A stretch of 64,000 bases of DNA from Loripinus fragilis (taxonomy: Eukaryota > Mollusca > Bivalvia > Lucinida > Lucinidae), in the NCBI GenBank assembly GCA_964019695.1, contig OZ026515.1:78046678-78110677 (forward strand), given 5' to 3'. A program made the position numbers and the translations under genes. A model generated the notes under the pieces. The model had not been told where the DNA came from. It did no database searches and saw nothing but the letters and a program-made list of their open reading frames with translations. Shown here in pieces: positions 50,601 to 59,600 of this stretch (positions within the stretch are counted from its first letter, which is position 1; every line of letters begins with the position of its first letter).

Positions 50601-53600
50601 TCTTTAAGTACAGTTACGTGTGTAATGCTGATACCTTATCTGAGATTACTTGGCCTATGTGGTATGATATCTAATCACACAGTTACGTGTGTAATGCTGA
50701 TACCTTATCTGAGATTAATTGGCCAATGCGGCATGATATCTGATCATACAATTACGTGTGATATACTGATATCTTATCTGAGATTAATTGGCCAAATGCC
50801 ACATGATATCTGATCATACAGTTATGTGCGAAATACTGATGATTTTTCTGAGATTAATTGGCCAATGTGGCATGATATCACCACGTACAGTTACGTGTGC
50901 AATGCTGATACCTTATCTGAGATTTATTGGTCTATGTGGTATGATATCTGATAAAACAGTTATGTGTGTAATGCTGATACCTTATCTGAGATTTATTGGC
51001 CTTTGTGGTATGATTTCTGGTCATACAGTTAAGTGTGCTAAGCTGATACCTTATCTGAGATTAATAAGCCTATGTGGTATGATATCTGATCATACAGTTA
51101 TGTGTGTAATGCTGATACCTTATCTGAGATTAATTGGTCTATGCGGTATGATATCTGGTCATACAGTTAAGTGTGCTAAGCTGATACCTTATCTGAGATT
51201 AATTGGTCTATGTGGTATGATATCTGATCATACAGTTATGTGTGTAATGCTGATACCTTATCTGAGATTAATTGGTCTATGCGGTATGATATCTGGTCAT
51301 ACAGTTAAGTGTGCTAAGCTGATACCTTACCTGAGATTAATTGGTCTATGTGGTATGATATCTGATCATACAGTAATGTGTGTAATGCTGATACCTTATC
51401 TGAGATTAATTGGTCTATGCGGTATGATATCTGGTCATACAGTTAAGTGTGCTAAGCTGATACCATATCTGAGATTAATTGGTCTATGTGGTATGATATC
51501 TGATCATACAAGTAAGTGTGCTAAGCTGATACCTTACCTGAGATTAATTGGTCTATGTGGTATGATATCTGATCATACAGTTATGTGTGTAATGCTGACA
51601 CCTTCTCTGAGATTAATTGGCCTATGTGGTATGATATCTGGTCATACAGTTAAGAGTGCTAAGCTAATACCTTATCTGAGATTAATCGGCCTATGTGGAT
51701 GATATCTAGTCATACAATTAAGTGTGCTAAGCTGATACCTTATCTGAGATTAATTGGTCTATGTGGATATGATATCTGATCATACAGTTATGTGTGTTAT
51801 GCTTATACCTTATCTGAGATTAACTGGCCTATGTGGCATGATATCTGATGATACAAGTACGTGTGTTATGCTGATACCTTAACTGAGATTAATTAGCCAA
51901 TTGGGAAATATTTCTGATCACACAGTTACGTGTGATATGTTGATACATTATCTGAGATAAATAGGTCAATGTGGCATGCTATCTGAATGTGCAGTTACAT
52001 GTGATATGTTGATACATTATCTGAATTTAATTGGCTTATGTAGTATAGCATCTGATCATACAGTATTACAGTTTCGTGTTGTCTTAGATATTTTATCAGA
52101 GATTAACAGGCCAATGTGACATGCTATCGTAACTAACAGTTACGTGTGATATATTGATACTGTACATGAGATCAGCAGGCAAGTGTGGCATTATATTTAA
52201 TCAAACAGTTACGTGCGAGTTATTGATACTTTATTTGACATCGCTTGACCAATGTGGCATGATACCTGATCATACAGTTTCGTGTGAATTATATATACTT
52301 TATCTGAGATTAATAGACTAATATGGAAAGATATTTGATCACACAATAATGTGTAATATATTGTTAATGTATCTGAGATTAATAGGCCAATGCGGCATGA
52401 TTTCTGATCACACAGATACGTGTGATATAGTGATACTTTATCAAATGTGACATATTTAATCATATAGTAACGTGTGATATACTGATGCTTTATCTGAGAT
52501 AAATTGGCCAATGTGGCATGATATCTGATCATACAGTTACGTGTGATATACTGATACTTTATCTGAGATTTATTGGCCAATGTGACATAAGCTCGAATCA
52601 TTCAGTTTCGTTTGATATACTGATTCGTTAACTGAGATTAATTGGTCAATGTGGCATGGTGTATAATCATACAATTACGTGTGATATACTGACATCTTAT
52701 CTGAGATTAATTGGCCAATGTGGCATGATATCTTTAAGTACAGTTACGTGTGTAATGCTGATACCTTATCTGAGATTACTTGGCCTATGTGGTATGATAT
52801 CTGATCACACAGTTACGTGTGTAATGCTGATACCTTATCTGAGATTAATTGGCCTATGTGGTATGATATCTGATCACACAGTAACGTGTGTAATGCTGAT
52901 ACCTTATCTGAGATTACTTGGCCTATGTGGTATGATATCTGATCACACAGTAACGTGTGTAATGCTGATACCTTATCTGAGATTACTTGGCCAATGTAGT
53001 ATGATATCTGATCACACAGTAACGTGTGTAATGCTGATTCTTTATCTGAGATTAATTGGCCAATGTGGCATGATATCTTTAAGTACAGTTACGTGTGTAA
53101 TGCTGATACCGTATTTGAGATTAATTGGCCTATGTGGTATGATATCACCACGTACAGTTACGTGTGTAATGCTGATACCTTATCTGAGATTAATTGGTCT
53201 ATTTGGTATGATATCTGCTCATACAGTTTCGTGTGTTATGCTTATACCTTATCTGAGATTAATTGGTCTATGTGGTATGATATCTGATCATACAGCAACG
53301 TGTGTTATGCTGATGCCTTATGTGAGATTAATTAGCCAATTGGGAAATATTGCTGATCATACAGTTACGTTAATATACGGATACACTGATACTTTATCTG
53401 AGATAAAATGGCCAATGTGGCATGATAACTGAATGTGCAGTTACATGTGATATGTTGATACATTATCTGAATTTAATTGACTTATGTAGTATAGCATCTG
53501 AACATACACTATTACCGTTACGTGTTGTCTTCAGATTAATAGGCCAATGTGACATGCTATCTGACCTAACAGTTACGTGTGATATATTGATATTGAATAT

Positions 53601-56600
53601 ATGTGGCATGCTATCTGAATGTGCAGTTACATGTGATATGTTGATACATTATCTGAATTTAATTGGCTTATGTAGTATAGCATCTGATCATACAGTATTA
53701 CAGTTTCGTGTTGTCTTAGATATTTTATCAGAGATTAACAGGCCAATGTGACATGCTATCGTAACTAACAGTTACGTGTGATATATTGATACTGTACATG
53801 AGATCAGCAGGCAAGTGTGGCATTATATTTAATCAAACAGTTACGTGCGAGTTATTGATACTTTATTTGACATCGCTTGACCAATGTGGCATGATACCTG
53901 ATCATACAGTTTCGTGTGAATTATATATACTTTATCTGAGATTAATAGACTAATATGGAAAGATATTTGATCACACAGTAATGTGTAATATATTGTTAAT
54001 GTATCTGAGATAAATAGGCCAATACGGCATGATTTCTATTCACACAGATACGTGTGATATAGTGATACTTTATCCAATGTGACATATTTAATCATATAGT
54101 AACTCGTGATATACTGATACTTTATCTGAGATAAATTGGCCAATGTGGCATGATATCTGATCATACAGTTACGTGTGATATACTGATACTTTATCTGAGA
54201 TTTATTGGCCAATGTGACATAAGCTCGAATCATTCAGTTTCGTTTGATATACTGATTCGTTAACTGAGATTAATTGGTCAATGTGGCATGGTGTATAATC
54301 ATACAATTACGTGTGATATACTGACATCTTATCTGAGATTAATTGGCCAATGTGACATGATATCTTTAAGTACAGTAACGTGTGTAATGCTGATACCTTA
54401 TCTGAGATTACTTGGCCTATGTGGTATGATATCTGATCACACAGTTACGTGTGTAATGCTGATACCTTATCTGAGATTAATTGGCCTATGTGGTATGATA
54501 TCTGATCACACAGTAACGTGTATAATGCTGATACCTTATCTGAGATTACTTGGCCTATGTGGTATGATATCTGATCACACAGTAACGTGTGTAATGCTGA
54601 TACCTTATCTGAGATTACTTGGCCTATGTGGTATGATATCTGATCATACAGTTACGTGTTTAATGCTGATACCTTATCTGAGATTAATTGGCCAATGTAG
54701 TATGATATCTGATCACACAGTAACGTGTGTAATGCTGATTCTTTATCTGAGATTAATTGGCCAATGTGGCATGATATCTTTAAGTACAGTTACGTGTGTA
54801 ATGCTGATACCGTATTTGAGATTAATTGGCCTATGTGGCATGATATCTGATGATACAAGTACGTGTGTTATGCTGATACCTTAACTGAGATTAATTAGCC
54901 AATTGGGAAATATTTCTGATCACACAGTTACGTGTGATATGTTGATACATTATCTGAGATAAATAGGTCAATGTGGCATGCTATCTGAATGTGCAGTTAC
55001 ATGTGATATGTTGATACATTATCTGAATTTAATTGGCTTATGTAGTATAGCATCTGATCATACAGTATTACAGTTTCGTGTTGTCTTAGATATTTTATCA
55101 GAGATTAACAGGCCAATGTGACATGCTATCGTAACTAACAGTTACGTGTGATATATTGATACTGTACATGAGATCAGCAGGCAAGTGTGGCATTATATTT
55201 AATCAAACAGTTACGTGCGAGTTATTGATACTTTATTTGACATCGCTTGACCAATGTGGCATGATACCTGATCATACAGTTTCGTGTGAATTATATATAC
55301 TTTATCTGAGATTAATAGACTAATATGGAAAGATATTTGATCACACAGTAATGTGTAATATATTGTTAATGTATCTGAGATAAATAGGCCAATACGGCAT
55401 GATTTCTATTCACACAGATACGTGTGATATAGTGATACTTTATCCAATGTGACATATTTAATCATATAGTAACGTGTGATATACTGATGCTTTATCTGAG
55501 ATAAATTGGCCAATGTGGCATGATATCTGATCATACAGTTACGTGTGATATACTGATACTTTATCTGAGATTTATTGGCCAATGTGAGATAAGCTCGAAT
55601 CATTCAGTTTCGTTTGATATACTGATTCGTTAACTGAGATTAATTGGTCAATGTGGCATGATGTATGATCATACAATTACGTGTGATATACTGACATCTT
55701 ATCTGAGATTAATTGGCCAATGTGGCATGATATCTTTAAGTACAGTTACGTGTGTAATGCTGATACCTTATCTGAGATTTCTTGGCCTATGTGGTATGAT
55801 ATCTAATCACACAGTTATGTGTGTAATGCTGATACCTTATCTGAGATTAATTGGCCTATGTGGTATGATATCTGATCATACAGTTACGTGTGTAATGCTG
55901 ATACCTTATCTGAGATTAATTGGCCTATGTAGTATGATATCTGATCACACAGTAACGTGTGTAATGCTGATTCTTTATCTGAGATTAATTGGCCAAAGTG
56001 GCATGATATCTTTAAGTACAGTTACGTGTGTAATGCTGATACCTTATCTGATATTAATTGGCCTATGTGGTATGATATCTGATCACACAGTTACGTGTGT
56101 AATGTTGATACCTTATCTGAGATTAATTGGTATATGTGGTATGATATCTGCTCATACAGTTACGTGTGTAATGCTGATACCTTATCTGAGATTAATTAGC
56201 CTATGTGGCATGATATCTGATCATACAGCAACGTGTGTTATGCTGATGCCTTATGTGAGATTAATTAGCCAATTGGGAAATATTGCTGATCATACAGTTA
56301 CGTTAATATACTGATACACTGATACTTTATCTGAGATAAAATGGCCAATGTGGCATGATAACTGAATGTGCAGTTACATGTGATATGTTGATATCTTATC
56401 TGAATTTAATTGGCTTATGTAGTATAGCATCTGAACATACACTATTACCGTTACGTGTTGTCTTCAGATTAATAGGCCAATGTGACATGCTATCTGACCT
56501 AACAGTTACGTGTGATATATTGATATTAAACTTGAAATCAGCAGGCAAATGATGCTTTATAATTAATCAAACAGTTACGTGTGAGTTATTGATACTTTAT

Positions 56601-59600
56601 ATGAGATTACTTGACCAAAAAGGCATGATACCTGATCATACAGTTTCGTGTGAATGATATATACTTTATCTAAGATTTATAGACTAATATGGAAAGATAT
56701 TTGATCACACAATAATGTGTAATATATTGTTACTGTATCTGGGATTAATAGGCCAATGTGGCATGATATCTGATCACACAGATACGTGTGATATAGTCAT
56801 ACTTTATCCAATGTGACATATTTAATCATACAAACCCAGTTAAGTGTGAGTTATTGATACGTTATCTCAGATTAATAGGCTAATGTGGCATGGTATTTGA
56901 TCAGACATTTACGTGTGATATATTGATACTTTATCTGGGGTCAATTGGCCGAATGTGGCATATTTGATCAAACGGTTATGTGTGAGTTATTGATACTTCA
57001 TCTGAGATCAATTGACCAATGTGGCATGATATCTGAATCGTACAGTAACGTGTGATATGTTTATACTTTATCCGATATTAATAGACCAATGTTAAAAGAT
57101 ACCTGATCATACAGTTACGTGTGGTATATTGATATTTTTTCTCAGATTAATTGGCTAATGTGGCATGATACTTGTAATATTTTTTATACTTATAACTGAG
57201 ATTAATTGGTTAATAAGGCATGATATCTGATCATACAATTATGTGTGATTTATTGATACTTATCTTATATTTATAGGTCAATGTGGCATGATATCAGAAC
57301 ATACAGTTATGTTAATCTTTTTTGGTCTCCATTCCTAACAAGGATTCGTTCTTAGACTGACTCACACTATCGTCTGATTTGAAAGGTTTTGAGTTGAGCA
57401 ACTGACGACTTTCAGCATTGATAGCAGGACAGGCACATGCTTAACATTCTGCTTTTGAGTAAACCAAAATTCTTAAATTCTTAACTTATTGGGATTTGAC
57501 TAAGAAGCAGTTTGATAAAAACCAGATGGAATCTTGTTTCAACTCAGTAAGATATAGAACTGCCATTGAAAAACGAGACAAATAGAGAATTTGTGAAAAA
57601 AAGATTTAAAAAAACACTTCACCTCTGCAAGACACATAATTATAATTAGAATAAGTGTTGGAAGTCAGTAATATTTACTATATATTTTACCAGTATCAAA
57701 AAATATTGATAAGTGCATCATCATTTATGTTTTCCATGTTGTTTACAAAAATTGCTAAGTCCAGTCTGACAATATTTCAGACCAAGAAAATCATTAGGGA
57801 TTTCAATTTACAAAACTTGATCTCTTCAATAATATATAAATTCATATCATGAAACAGATTGATAGTATGTGGAGACAGATTATTTAGTCAGGTGGATGTT
57901 AGTTAAGCTGTATAGAGAAATAGATGTAGTCTCTATTTCACAAGAATACATATGCATTGTAGCTGAACTGTGTATTTCTATGCTTAATGTGGTCTTGCAC
58001 GTGTAAAATGTCTAATAGTTTGAAGTCTAAAAGCTATAACTTGCAGATCATGTAAACATCTGTGTAGTTTCACAGGCTATAAAGAGATACCACGTAAATA
58101 TACTTTTGCAACTTCATTTATTTAATTAGCAAGTATGTAAGTAAGTTCTTTATTTGCCTTATTTTTTGTTGCTTTGTTAAAAAGTAATGAATGTTCAAAA
58201 AGAGTGATGTTGAATAATACTGAGAAAACTTAGCCTGTGAAAATCTCTTTTTTATCTTGTAATCACAGGTTATACACTTAATACAATATGCTCTAGTAAC
58301 GCGGACCTTTTTTCACCAAAGTCAAAAATTAAATAAATTTCTGTATCCACAATTTATACAATAATATAGCCATGAAATTAGAGGATGGAATAAGGTTACA
58401 ACCTTCACTGAGAGTAGTTCTTTCAAAGATGGGTTGGATGAATATGCAGGGAAATAGATGTTTGTGTCTCAGCTGGAACACTGATGACATGGTCCTTGAA
58501 AAACAAGAGTTCGCAAATTAAATATGATACCAGCTGTTGTGAAATTTGATCCTACTTAACAAGGGCTACAGATAATAGTTCAAGGTGAAATATACGATAA
58601 TTGTTTGCATTAATCTTAATGCCAATGCTTAACCATCAATCAATTTGGTTGATGGAATGCAGCATAGTATTCATAAACTTGTCTTCTGGTTCAACTCAAT
58701 CTGCACACAACATGTAATGCTCAGATGAGCTGGTAATGTGTTTGCACAGTGAATATGTCAATGTGTATCAACGTCTGTGAATGTCCAGTTCAATCAGGCC
58801 CTGAAGATAGCCAGATTCTCATGATACCCTATGAAGATGGCCAGATTCTCATGATACCCTTTGTATACAGATCTTGAAGTATTTTGCACTTCCTACTGGG
58901 ATGGTTTAGAGGGTAGTAAGTAGGTAGCATTTTTTGCATATTATAGTGTAGCGACAAATATTTTAACAAAATACAAGGGATGTACGAAAAGAATTGCTTA
59001 TTTCTATCTGGAGACCTCAAATTTCAAGTTAGCCCAAAAGCTCTCATTTCATGCCATCAAATAACTCCGAGTGGCTGGAAATGTAAAGCTTCAGCCGATG
59101 TTTCCACTTCCTGAAGGCGTCACGGTACGCTGATTAGGGCACAGTAATAAAGTACTGATGAATAGCAGACCCAAGTGCCTGTCAGGACTGGTATTTCCGC
59201 CCAGCAAGGAATTATTTCAATATTGGAAACATAAAGAAATCACAAAGGGCAAGATCTAGGGAATACGGGAGATGAGGCAAAACAGTTACTTTTTTCTTTC
59301 TTCTAAACGCCTTAACTATTTCGGAGGCATTAGCAGGGACATTGCCATGTGGAAGACGGATATGTTTCAAACCAGTGACAGGGTGTCGTTTCTGATAATA
59401 TTTTTTCGGCTTCTCCAGTACTTTGTCTTTGTTGTACTTTCCGGTGATGTTTTTTGCCCTTTTTCACCTACACTGTTATTCTGACTCCTTCACCTGAGAA
59501 AAAAATTGCATACAAAACCTTCTTTGTTCTCAAAGACCGTTTGGAAATTATTGGGCGTCTGCTGTGTTTAGTGGCCCAGATCTTATTGCTAACCTTTCTG

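Noticed and set aside
48589..56314. Long plus-strand frames (up to 304 codons) as a repeat-protein gene
   Set aside because: The 69-bp unit automatically keeps the frame. There are stops between blocks, no start context or splice structure, and the frame is antisense within an intron.
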